Assembly (NCBI GenBank): GCA_963750255.1 | Contig: CAVVPZ010000001.1 | Span: 62,001-126,000 of the forward strand | DNA length: 64,000 nucleotides | Direction of reading: 5' to 3' | From: DATLED01 sp963750255 | GTDB taxonomy: Bacteria > Actinomycetota > Acidimicrobiia > Acidimicrobiales > CADCTF01 | In this document: positions 1 through 10,192 of the stretch, piece by piece | Numbering within the stretch: position 1 is the stretch's first letter | Layout of the letters: every line of letters begins with the position of its first letter | Position numbers and translations under genes: made by a program | The notes under the pieces: model-generated | Seen by the model: the letters and a program-made list of their open reading frames with translations, nothing else | The model's database searches: none | Told to the model about the DNA's origin: nothing

Positions 1-731
1 AGGCGCAGAGCATGGTGTCGGTCGCCTTCGAAGGCCAACACGGTATCGACGACGTGCTCGAGCACGCGTGGTCCGGCGAGCGCGCCCTCCTTGGTCACGT
101 GACCCACGAGGGCGATGCTGACGGCGCGCTGTTTGGCCACGTGGACGAGTTGGTGGGCGCACTCTCGGACCTGACCGACCGACCCGGGCGCCGAGCTGAG
201 GTCGGGGTCGTAGACGGTCTGGATCGAGTCGACCACCATGACATCGGGCCGTACCTCGTCGACGGCGCCAAGAACGTCGGGAAGCGCGGTCGCACCGAGT
301 ACGAGGAGGCCGGGGTGGAGCACGCCGAGCCGCTCGGCTCGCAGCTTGACCTGTTGGGGGCTCTCCTCCGCCGACACGAGCAGCGCCCGACGGCCGCCCG
401 CCGCCACCGCCCCGAGGGCCTGGAGCAACAACGTCGACTTGCCGATGCCCGGCTCGCCGCCGACCAGCGTCACCGACCCCGGGACCAAGCCGCCGCCCAG
501 TACCCGGTCGAGTTCGGGGATGCCGGTCGTGCGGGCCGAGTGCTCGGCGACGTCGACGTCGACGAGGGGGATGGCTCGCTCGACCGGACCGTTGCGGGCG
601 AGACCGGGACGAGGCTCGTCCCGCTCTTCGACCAGCGTGTTCCACTCGCCGCACGACCCGCATCGCCCTGACCACTGCGGCGCGCTGGCTCCGCAGTCGC
701 TGCAGCGGTGGATGGAGCGGACCTTGGCCAT
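1..731 (-). CDS. radA: DNA repair protein RadA/Sms (5' part; 3' end outside window)
   Basis: RadA is a RecA-like ATPase that helps process recombination intermediates. Translating the minus strand from the ATG at 731 gives MAKVRSIHRCSDCGAS, then CGSCGEW: the four-cysteine zinc finger typical of RadA (CxxC-x(n)-CxxC near residues 10-30). A RecA core follows, with Walker A GGEPGIGKSTLLLQ and later SAEES and VVDSIQTV (Walker B). The reading frame is clean over about 243 codons and runs off the left edge, so the KNRFG motif and Lon-like C-terminal domain are not visible. The open frame on the opposite strand is an antisense shadow. A 91-nt repeat element and a terminator hairpin separate it from the gene upstream, so it probably has its own promoter. 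Family assignment is firm. Confidence 0.95.
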   Translation of the reverse strand, partial: MAKVRSIHRCSDCGASAPQWSGRCGSCGEWNTLVEERDEPRPGLARNGPVERAIPLVDVDVAEHSARTTGIPELDRVLGGGLVPGSVTLVGGEPGIGKSTLLLQALGAVAAGGRRALLVSAEESPQQVKLRAERLGVLHPGLLVLGATALPDVLGAVDEVRPDVMVVDSIQTVYDPDLSSAPGSVGQVRECAHQLVHVAKQRAVSIALVGHVTKEGALAGPRVLEHVVDTVLAFEGDRHHALR

Positions 732-772
732 GACCACACCCTACGGAGGCGGTGCGACACCGCCTCGTTGCT

Positions 773-863
773 GTGGCCGATCCGGTCGCCCCAACCCGTT
801 GCGGTGGCCGTTCCGGCGGCCCTTCGGGCCACCGCAACGGCCTGGAACGACCACTTCGGCCAC
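773..863. repeat. 91-nt intergenic hairpin element, copy 1
   Basis: A structured element between radA and the stop of the upstream gene. The inner stem is perfect: 796-809 (CCGTTGCGGTGGCC) pairs with 827-840. An imperfect outer stem pairs 773-788 (GTGGCCGA...GGTCG) with 848-863 (CGACC...TCGGCCAC). A second element of exactly the same length and layout lies at 6647-6737, also downstream of a minus-strand stop codon. The stem sequences differ between copies but remain complementary. It may be a REP-like repeat, a structured RNA or a terminator. Confidence 0.7.
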
Positions 864-884
864 CCCAACGCCCGAGGGCGGGCG

Positions 885-916
885 CGACAGCGGGGGCCCG
901 AGGGCCCCCGCTGTCG
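885..916 (-). terminator. Strong hairpin after the DGGIF/CHRD gene
   Basis: Perfect 15-bp inverted repeat, 885-899 (CGACAGCGGGGGCCC) against 902-916, with a GA centre. It starts 17 nt past the TAG stop of the minus-strand gene at 934. There is no clear U-tract, which is common for actinobacterial terminators. Confidence 0.7.
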
Positions 917-933
917 TGACGTTCGGGCTCGAC

Positions 934-3019
934 CTAGGAAAGGATCGAGAATCCCACGATGGCGTTGGTCGCATCAGTGCCGACGCGGCCGACGTTCGTC
1001 GCCTTGCCGGTGGCGAGGTCGATCGCCAACAGCACGCTGTGCGGACTGCCGGTGAGCTGACCGACGATCAGCGCCGTCCCGGTGGCGCCCGGAGCGATGT
1101 CGAAGCCGAAGTCCTTCGACAGTGCGACCCCGAGCGGACCCACCGGAGTGATGGTCGGGGTGTTCGGCGTCGCCTGGATGGCGAGGCTGTCGTTCCCGTA
1201 GTTGATGTCGTACAGGACGGTGGTGGTGGCCCCGGACACGTTGTTCGTGTACGCCGCACCGGCGAAGCCAGCCGGGATGTCGCCGTCACGCTGCTCGCCC
1301 GGCGTCGCCGGGTCGCTGTCGACCACCGGCGTCACGCCGGCGGCCACCGTCTGGTTGAGGCGAAGGTTCTCGCCCGAATCGGAGATGACCCGAATGCGGT
1401 CGACCGTCGGGTTGAAGTCGAACCCGAACGCCGATGCGAGGCGCATCTGGAACGGCGTCCCGATGTTGGTCGTCTCGCCGGCAACCGTCGACTTGACGAG
1501 TTGCATCACGAGCGCTGTCGGCGTCGGATCGACGTTCGACGTGGGGACGGTGCCGACGATCAGGAGCAGGTAGGCATCCGTGGTGCCGGGGCGGAAGTCG
1601 GCCCCGACGATCTGGGCACCCTGCGTCTCGAACGAGCGGAGGACCGAGGCTGCTTCCGGTCGCTCGGTGTCGATCAGCACGATGTTGGCCTTGGTCCCGG
1701 TCGTCGTGGTGATGCCGACGGCGGTGTGGCCCTTGAGCTGGCCGCGCACGGCTCCGCCGGTGAATTCAGCGTTGTGCACGTTGACGTAGAAGCCCTGCGG
1801 GTTGGCCCGGATCTCGGCGGCGAGCGCCTTGTCCACGTCTTGGCAGGCCGCAGAGGTGCCGTTTCGCGTCAGGTGCGGTCAACGTGATCACGACGGGACC
1901 GGCCACGCCGGCAGCACCACGGTGGATGTGGGCCGCCGTTGCCTTGGCGATGCTGTTGACCTTGAGGTTGTAGCAGAGCTCGGTGTCCGTGAAGTCGAGC
2001 AGGGCGAACCCGTTGCCGTCTGCGTCACCGGGGCCGGGCACTTCCTTCGAGCCACGGAGGTCGACGGTGAAGTCGGGGGCCTCGACGGGGCTGTTGGGGG
2101 TGACGCGCATACCGACGATCGGCTTGTTCAACTTGATGGCGCCCGCAGATCCGAGGAACTTGGCGTCGCCGTAGGTGAAGATGCCGCCGTCAGAGGCGAC
2201 GAGGTAGTAGCCCTGGCCGCCCGCCGTGATGTCCATGCCAACGATCGGCTGGTTGAGCTTGATGGCACCGGCCGAGCCGTAGAACTTGGCGTCGTCCTTG
2301 GTCTTGCCGTAGCTGAAGATGCCGCCGTCGGTGGCGACGAGGTAGTAGCCCTTGCCGTCGCGGAGCACCGTCATGCCCACGATGGGCTTGTTGAGCTTGA
2401 TGGCCCCGGCCGACCCGAAGAACTCGGCATCGCCGAAGGTGAAGATGCCGCCGTCGGCGGCGACGAGGAAGTAGCCCTGGCCCGACGGGGTGCGATCGGC
2501 GCCGACGATCGGTTGGTTGAGCTTGACGGCGCCAGTCGACCCGAAGAACTTCGCGTCACCGAAGGTGAACACGCCGCCGTCGGTAGCGAACAGCCAGTAG
2601 CCGTTGCCCGTCGGAGTTGCGACCATGGCGACGATCGGCTTGTTCAACTTGATGTCGCCCGTCGAACCGAGGAACTTGGCGTCACCGAACGTGAAGATGC
2701 CGCCGTCGCTCGCCACCAGCCAGTAGCCCTCGCCGGTGGGTGTGGACTCGGTGCCCACGATGGGCTTGTTGAGCTTGATGTCGCCGGTCGAGCCCTTGAA
2801 GTCGGAGTCGCCGTAGTTGAAGATGCCACCGTCAGTGGCCACGAAGTAGTAGCCGTCTCCCAAGGTGCCCTGCTGGGACACCTTGCCTTCAGCGGCCGCC
2901 GGAGAGACTCCCGGCACAAAGGCCAGGAGCCCGGCGAGCAATGCCGCCGCCGCCACCAGCACGGCGGCTCTCGTTTTGGATTTCTGCGCCGGTCGGCGCC
3001 CCTCGTTGGAATGATCCAT
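934..3019 (-). CDS. Secreted DGGIF-repeat / CHRD / DUF4394 protein (one frameshift)
   Basis: Predicted exported protein of about 695 residues. From ATG 3019, which is preceded by GGAGG (3029-3033) at good spacing, there is a signal peptide (LVAAAALLAGLLAF...AAA). Six repeats of about 42 residues follow (residues 56-311) of the form GYxLVAxDGGIFxFGDAxF...GSxGxIKLNxPIVG. Next comes a CHRD domain (VDLRGSKEVPG ... AAHIHRG ... GPVVITLTAP) and then a DUF4394-like C-terminus (LIDTERPEAASVLRSF ... FNPTVDRIRVISDSGENLR). The frame breaks inside CHRD at the TTT of 1862-1864: removing one base restores ...DANGTSAACQDVDKALAAEI, so this is a likely sequencing insertion. An upstream ATG at 3049 is possible but lacks the RBS and fits the signal peptide less well. 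DGGIF repeats are widespread in Acidimicrobiia surface proteins; their function is unknown. Confidence 0.8.
2087..2854 (-). repeat. Six tandem ~126-bp coding repeats (DGGIF repeats)
   Basis: Six in-frame repeats inside the gene above: five of 42 residues and one (the fifth) of 46, with an insertion after FSYG. The invariant core is DGG(I/V)F followed by (D/A)IKLN(K/Q)PIV. Units alternate between GSTGDIKLNKP-type and GSAGAIKLNKP-type, suggesting stepwise internal duplication of a beta-propeller-like blade. The fold is inferred, not shown. Confidence 0.85.
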
Positions 3020-3065
3020 GCAATCCGTCCTCCAGGTCCTGCCGCTCACGTCGCGGCGCGTTGAT

Positions 3066-3079
3066 GCACGATCTCGTGC
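3066..3079. other. Small palindrome GCACGA-TC-TCGTGC
   Basis: A 6-bp perfect inverted repeat in the 126-bp gap between the diiron-protein stop (3146) and the repeat-protein start (3019). It could be a weak terminator stem or an operator near the repeat-protein promoter. No -10/-35 pair is convincing here. Confidence 0.3.
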
Positions 3080-3145
3080 TACCCCCTCCTACGGAGTGTC
3101 CAGTCCTCTCGGACCACATTCGGCAAAGTTTCTCGGTGGGCGCCC

Positions 3146-4165
3146 TCAGGAGGTCGCTGCCAGCTCCTCGGATGCGGAGTCGGGCGCGTGCTCGAATTGG
3201 AGGAGGTTGAGCGAGCCGTAGAGCTCGCGCACCTTGGGCGTGAGGAGACCCAACTTGTTGAGGTTGGGAACGATCTTGGCGAAGAGCATCTGCCGGAAGA
3301 CCGCCATCAACGGGTTGTTGTTGGCGAAGGCCTTACCCTCCTCGACGTCGACCTCCATCCGCTCCCAGACCTGTTCGAGGAGGAAGCGGTCGTACATCAG
3401 CTGGGTCGCTTCGAGGAGAAACTCCTCGCGGTCGGCCAACTCGGCCGAGGTCATCTGCGGATACATCCCTTGGAGCGAGAGCACGCCGAAGGCCACATGG
3501 CGGGCCTCGTCTCGCATGACGTAGTCGGTGATCTGCTTGATGATCGGGTCTTGGAACATGGCGTTGCCGAGACCGAAGGCGGCCAGCGCCAAGCCTTCGA
3601 CGAGGATCTGCATCCCCAGGAACGTGATGTCCCAGCGCTTCTCGCTCATGATGTCGATGAGGAGCGACTCGAGGGGCTTGGAAATCGGGTAGCTGTGTTG
3701 CAGCTTCTCCGTCAGGTACTTGGCGTAGGCCTCGACATGGCGAGCCTCGTCGGCCACCTGGTTGGCGGCGTAGAACTTCGAATCGATGTCGGGAACCGTC
3801 TCGACCAGTCGGGCGGTGGCCACGAGTGCGCCCTGTTCGCCGTGCATGAACTGGCTGACCATCCAGCTCTGGAACTCCCACCGGAATTGCTGGCGGCCGG
3901 CCTCGCCGATCTTCTCGAGCGGGCCAAGTTCCATGGCGCCGAAGATGCCCGCGCCCATGTCACCGTCGGTCGGGCCGACCTCCCCGAAATTGACCTCGGG
4001 CGTCCAGTCGATGTCGGTGGTCGCGTTCCACTGACTCGTCTTGCCCTTCTCGTAGAGCCGGCTGAGCTGCGGTCGACCCTGGACGTAGTCCCAGGTGAAG
4101 GTGGTGATGGCCTCGGTGTCGACGAGCAGGCGGCTGCCGGCGGTGGGCTCAGTGAGATCGGACAC
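3146..4165 (-). CDS. Ferritin-like diiron protein (R2/AurF-like oxygenase family)
   Basis: A 339-residue soluble protein with the full ligand set of a four-helix carboxylate-bridged diiron site: Glu110 (MHGEQ), DEARH at 139-143 (Glu140, His143), Glu190 (LVEGLAL) and DEARH at 219-223 (Glu220, His223). The E...ExxH...E...ExxH spacing is that of ribonucleotide reductase R2-like and AurF-like oxidases and oxygenases. Substrate cannot be told from sequence. The GTG start at 4165 has AGGAG just upstream and overlaps the end of the preceding membrane-protein gene by 17 nt. It is therefore the third gene of a tetR-membrane protein-diiron operon, and the TetR protein probably senses a substrate or product. 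Confidence 0.75.
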   Translation of the reverse strand: MSDLTEPTAGSRLLVDTEAITTFTWDYVQGRPQLSRLYEKGKTSQWNATTDIDWTPEVNFGEVGPTDGDMGAGIFGAMELGPLEKIGEAGRQQFRWEFQSWMVSQFMHGEQGALVATARLVETVPDIDSKFYAANQVADEARHVEAYAKYLTEKLQHSYPISKPLESLLIDIMSEKRWDITFLGMQILVEGLALAAFGLGNAMFQDPIIKQITDYVMRDEARHVAFGVLSLQGMYPQMTSAELADREEFLLEATQLMYDRFLLEQVWERMEVDVEEGKAFANNNPLMAVFRQMLFAKIVPNLNKLGLLTPKVRELYGSLNLLQFEHAPDSASEELAATS

Positions 4166-5963
4166 GATTGCTCCTGGTCGGGGGGATGGCGGGTTGGGGA
4201 ACGAGTCGGGTGGCGGCGAGGGTGAAGGCGGCGATCCATGCGCCCATGGCCACGAGAAGCAGGACGTAGACGACCCAGGCCACGATCATGACGTTGTCGC
4301 GCGTCTCGCGGAGCAGGTAGCGGGTCTCGGGCTCGAAGCGGGCCGTGCGGTCGATGGCGGAGATCTCGGGTGCGCCGATCGCCGGGTCGGCGGGCAAAAA
4401 CACGGGGACGGCCATGAGTTCCCCGCCGCGGTGCAGGCGGATGATCGTCTTCCACTTGCCGTCGACGGGCACGGGACGGTCGGTGCGGAAGTGCCCGGGT
4501 TCGACCTCATCGAGATCGGCGAGGACGAGGCCGCCTCCTTGCCACGCCGACACCTGGAACCAACGGGCGTCGTCGGCTGCGTCCGGCGGGCTCACCACCA
4601 CATCCACGATGGCTTGGTCGTAGGGGTCGGCGAGCGGCGTGCGGCCCTGAGCTGCGACCGGCTCGATGGTGACCTCGGCGCCCACGTCGCCGACGCCCCG
4701 GGGCAAGGGCAACACGAGCATGAGGACGACGAGCGCGCCAGCGCCGGCGACCAGTTTGGTCGGGAGCGCCACCGTGCGTCCTTCGACCACCTCGCCGCCG
4801 GCAGCGCGTGCGAATGCCACGCCTACGACGGCGGCGCCGATGGCGGCGATGGTGCCCATGATGACGGCGTCGGGCAGCAGGTGGACAGACCACGGCTGGT
4901 ACGCCCGCTGGTTCCACCACCACTCACCGGCCAAGCCGAGCGTCCCGACGCCCAACCCGGAGAGGGCGGCGAAGCGCAGCGTCTTGCGGGTGCCGAACAC
5001 GAGGGCGACGAGTTCGACAGCCAGCGCCGAGGCCACGAACAGCCCGGCGTTTCGGGTGTGGACCGGCCCACTCTCGCCCTGTCCCCCACCGAGGAGGTTC
5101 GAGCCCATCAACAAGAAGTTGACGACCGTGATGCCGAGCGCCCAGAACCGGCCGTGGACGAGTCGAATGGCGACGAGTGCGAACCCGCCGGCGATGCAGA
5201 GGATGATCGGATGGAAGATCTGTTGGAACTGGGGAACGCCGAAGCTGAACTCCCCGAGGGGCGCGCTCAATCCCTGCAACGTCAGCCATGAGGCGACGAC
5301 GAGCATGCCCCGACCCCATCGCGACTGCCCGGGGCGCACGCCGGCCTCGGCCAACACCAACCAGCTGGCCAGTCCGCTGAACGAAGCGCCGAGGATCATC
5401 AACATGTGGGTGGGGCTCCACATCGTGACGTCCACGCCGTAGGTGCGGTGCCACAGCTCGTCGAGCGGGAAACCGGTCAGGGCCGCCCCGCCGAGGGCGA
5501 GGAGGGGCAAGGTCGACCACGGGATGCGAACGGCGCGCCACCGCAACGCCGTATCGACCTGCTGGAGGCTGGCGTAACCGATGCCGACGAGCGCGGCGAG
5601 GAAGATGAAGCCCAGGCCCAAGACGATGCTCGTGTGCGGGGCGGTGAAGAGCGAGTCGTCGCGTCCGAGGGTGATGTGCCAGGCCACGTCGCTGTAGAAG
5701 CCCTCACCCGCGACCAGGAGGCCGTAGAGCGACAGCCCGACGGTCGCCACCGCCCAACCGGGGATCCCGGTCAGGCGCTGCAGGGCATCGGGGGTCCGCA
5801 AGAAGAAGGCCGCCGCACGAGACGACGTGTCGCCGCTGCGCCCGAACGCTCCGAGGGCCACGAGGATCACCCCGAAGATCACGAGCAGCGTCACGAGCGG
5901 AGCCCAACTGGCCAATTCGCTGCCGCTTCCGTCGATGGCACCAAGCAAGGCCGTGGGGTTCAC
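4149..5963 (-). CDS. Polytopic membrane protein with duplicated WH-x13-H motif
   Basis: A 604-residue protein with about a dozen hydrophobic segments (residues 20-40, 70-90, 110-130, 150-165, 180-205 and on to about 400), a soluble domain of about 120 residues (roughly 430-545) and a last membrane segment near 555-585. I do not recognise a named family. Two loops carry the same pattern, WHxTxGxD...H: W95-H96...H110 (AWHITLGRDDSLFTAPH) and W171-H172...H186 (LWHRTYGVDVTMWSPTH), both with 13 residues between the histidines. This suggests an internal duplication with metal or heme ligands at a membrane face. The GTG start overlaps the tetR stop (GTGA) and its 3' end overlaps the diiron gene, so the three are translationally coupled. 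Confidence 0.7.
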   Translation of the reverse strand: MNPTALLGAIDGSGSELASWAPLVTLLVIFGVILVALGAFGRSGDTSSRAAAFFLRTPDALQRLTGIPGWAVATVGLSLYGLLVAGEGFYSDVAWHITLGRDDSLFTAPHTSIVLGLGFIFLAALVGIGYASLQQVDTALRWRAVRIPWSTLPLLALGGAALTGFPLDELWHRTYGVDVTMWSPTHMLMILGASFSGLASWLVLAEAGVRPGQSRWGRGMLVVASWLTLQGLSAPLGEFSFGVPQFQQIFHPIILCIAGGFALVAIRLVHGRFWALGITVVNFLLMGSNLLGGGQGESGPVHTRNAGLFVASALAVELVALVFGTRKTLRFAALSGLGVGTLGLAGEWWWNQRAYQPWSVHLLPDAVIMGTIAAIGAAVVGVAFARAAGGEVVEGRTVALPTKLVAGAGALVVLMLVLPLPRGVGDVGAEVTIEPVAAQGRTPLADPYDQAIVDVVVSPPDAADDARWFQVSAWQGGGLVLADLDEVEPGHFRTDRPVPVDGKWKTIIRLHRGGELMAVPVFLPADPAIGAPEISAIDRTARFEPETRYLLRETRDNVMIVAWVVYVLLLVAMGAWIAAFTLAATRLVPQPAIPPTRSNRVRSH

Positions 5964-6592
5964 GGGGTCGACCCTTCGTCAGCGGCGCCGAGACCGGCAC
6001 CTTCGAATCCACTCCACAACAACCCGACGAGGTACTCGACCAATCGGGCCCGCGGCATGGTGCGTCGCTCGAGCCACCAGTCTCCGGCGGCGTGGACCAT
6101 GCCGACGATGCCGTGCGCCAGGGGTTCGGCCCCACCCGAGTCGAGGTTGGCGGCCCGCAACTGTTCGCCGAGCACCAGCGCTACCTGCGCCGACACCTGG
6201 CGGAGGAAGTTGCCCACCGACAATTCATCGGCCGTCTTCTCGTGGTCGAGCAGGCGACGGACCAGGAAGCGGTAGACCTCAGGATCGCGTTCGACGAACT
6301 CCAGGTAGGCGTCGATCGTCTTCTCGAGCGTCTCTCGAGGGGCGTTGCCCGCCACCATGGCCGATTCGAGCGTCGACGCCAGTCCGGTGGCGAACCGGGT
6401 GGCCAGCGCCGTGGTCATGCCATCGCGGTGGCCGAAGTTGCGGTAGAGGATGGGCTTGGTCACCCCGGCAGCGCGGGCCAAGTCCTCCATCGAGACGTCT
6501 GGGCCGTGTTTGCGGATGGCGCCCACGGCCGCATCGAGGAGCGCGTCGCGTCGCGCTTCGCGCTCCTCCTCGGTTGGTTCCGGTCGCCCCAT
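5960..6592 (-). CDS. TetR-family transcriptional regulator
   Basis: A 210-residue regulator. The N-terminal helix-turn-helix (about residues 16-62) reads LLDAAVGAIRKHG, VSMEDLARAAGVTKPILYRNF, as usual for TetR; the C-terminal 140 residues form the ligand/dimer domain (FRDPEVYRFLVRRLL-type helices). The ATG at 6592 lies about 7 nt after a -10-like box, so the message may be leaderless. A 15-bp palindrome sits between -35 and -10 upstream, indicating autorepression of this gene and the coupled membrane and diiron genes. The effector is unknown. Confidence 0.9.
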   Translation of the reverse strand: MGRPEPTEEEREARRDALLDAAVGAIRKHGPDVSMEDLARAAGVTKPILYRNFGHRDGMTTALATRFATGLASTLESAMVAGNAPRETLEKTIDAYLEFVERDPEVYRFLVRRLLDHEKTADELSVGNFLRQVSAQVALVLGEQLRAANLDSGGAEPLAHGIVGMVHAAGDWWLERRTMPRARLVEYLVGLLWSGFEGAGLGAADEGSTP

Positions 6593-6598
6593 GCCTTC

Positions 6599-6628
6599 AC
6601 CATAAGGTTACCCGGGGTAACACGTCAA
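6599..6628 (-). promoter_or_regulatory. Promoter of the tetR operon with embedded operator
   Basis: Read on the minus strand: -35 TTGACG (6623-6628), an 18-nt spacer, -10 TATGGT (6599-6604), then six bases to the ATG. The spacer holds the palindrome GTTACCC-G-GGGTAAC (6607-6621), a perfect 7-bp arm pair in the size range of TetR operators. A bound repressor would block RNA polymerase directly. Confidence 0.75.
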
Positions 6629-6646
6629 CCCCTCCCTCTCGTTGGA

Positions 6647-6737
6647 GTGGCCGAAACGGTCGCTCCAACCCGTTGATGTGGCCGGAACGGCCACCCTTTC
6701 GGCCACATCAACGTCATTCGACGACCGGAAGGGCCAC
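6647..6737. repeat. 91-nt intergenic hairpin element, copy 2
   Basis: Same layout and length as the element at 773-863. The inner stem 6671-6683 (CGTTGATGTGGCC) pairs perfectly with 6701-6713, and the outer arms are 6647-6662 (GTGGCCGAAACGGTCG) and 6722-6737. An extra 7-bp hairpin, GTTGGAG/CTCCAAC, spans 6641-6669. The right arm runs over the stop and last seven or so codons of the upstream lipoprotein gene. Compared with copy 1 the stem has changed (GCGG to ATG) on both sides, keeping pairing. Confidence 0.7.
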
Positions 6738-7481
6738 GACAACGCGCCGTCGGGCAACGACCAACGCGGCGATGGCGAGGAGGGCGAGCACGGCGGTGCC
6801 GAGGGCGAGGATGTTGACGACGTTGAGGCTTGTCGAGGTGGCCTGGACGGCGGTGCGCGACCCGAGCGGCGCGGGCCACACTGCGGCATCGGTCGCCTCG
6901 GTCGGAGCGTTGGATCGGACCCGGCCGGGCAGGTCGACGGCCACCTGGAGTCCGAGAAGTTGCTCGACCGGGGCGCCGAAGCGCGCCGCCAGCGCGGCGG
7001 CGTCGACGCCGAGCGGGGCGCCGGGACCCGCCCCCAAGGCAGTGCGGAGTTCGTCGTCGGCCAGCGCGCCAACGCCCGCTCGCAGGTCGACGGTGGCGTC
7101 GAACTCTGTCGTCGTGCGGAAGAACCCGCGCTTCTGACGCAGTCTCGCCGGCGTGATCACCCCCGAGCCGGCGACCTGGGACAGGAGGCGGCCAGCCTCG
7201 GCGGGATCGGCGAAGGGGTGGCGGGCCTCGACTTCGGCCCCGCCGTCGGGTTGAAGCACCGGTCCTCGCACCGACCAACCCGCGTCACGGAGATCGTCGA
7301 AGCGGAGCCGGGTGGCGGGGTCGCCGTCGGGGCCGTCGGCGGGTGCCACCAACTCACGGACGGCGTCGGCGTCGAGGCGGGCCGTGACCCGGACCGTCCC
7401 CGTGGCATCGCGGCCCACGTCGACGGCGACGCTCGCATCGACGCGACACGCCCCCGTACACGCGACGATCGCCGCCACCAC
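6714..7481 (-). CDS. LppM-like lipoprotein with C-terminal membrane anchor
   Basis: A protein of about 255 residues beginning with a hydrophobic stretch and a Cys region (VVAAIVACTGACRVDASV) that looks like a lipobox. An extracytoplasmic domain of about 190 residues follows (VDVGRDATGTVRVTARLDAD; GFFRTTTEFDATVDL), then one membrane helix near residues 222-245 and a basic tail. This is the layout of the mycobacterial LppM (DUF3153) family; the assignment rests on pattern, not alignment. The GTG at 7481 leaves a signal peptide without its usual basic n-region. The upstream in-frame codons encode RRRPAHRLLAGA but no usual start codon before the clpC stop (7529), so the start is uncertain or a base error hides it. 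The C-terminus lies in repeat element copy 2. Confidence 0.55.
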   Translation of the reverse strand: MVAAIVACTGACRVDASVAVDVGRDATGTVRVTARLDADAVRELVAPADGPDGDPATRLRFDDLRDAGWSVRGPVLQPDGGAEVEARHPFADPAEAGRLLSQVAGSGVITPARLRQKRGFFRTTTEFDATVDLRAGVGALADDELRTALGAGPGAPLGVDAAALAARFGAPVEQLLGLQVAVDLPGRVRSNAPTEATDAAVWPAPLGSRTAVQATSTSLNVVNILALGTAVLALLAIAALVVARRRVVVALPVVE

Positions 7482-7528
7482 CGCACCGGCGAGGAGCCGG
7501 TGGGCGGGGCGGCGACGGTCGTTGCCGA

Positions 7529-10045
<2,517 letters not shown>

Positions 10046-10192
10046 AGGGTCCGCCTCTCTATGGGTTGGCGGTGAAGGACGGTTTGGTCGACTGATGGCA
10101 GTCTACCGGGGCCTTGGGACAACGTACGGGGCGGCGAGTCTGTTCCACCAACGGCGAGCCGGTTTCGAAGTAGCCGCCGAGCGTCGCGTAGC

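Noticed and set aside
12..671. Long plus-strand open frames over radA
   Set aside because: Antisense shadow in GC-rich DNA; the minus strand reads as RadA with zinc finger and Walker motifs.
2087..2854. CRISPR-like or non-coding tandem repeat
   Set aside because: Units are in frame, ~126 bp, diverged at the DNA level and translate to DGGIF repeats.
10046..10192. HspR, CtsR or ClgR operator in front of clpC
   Set aside because: No CTTGAGT/ACTCAAG or GTTCGC-N5-GCGAAC type repeat could be found in the gap.
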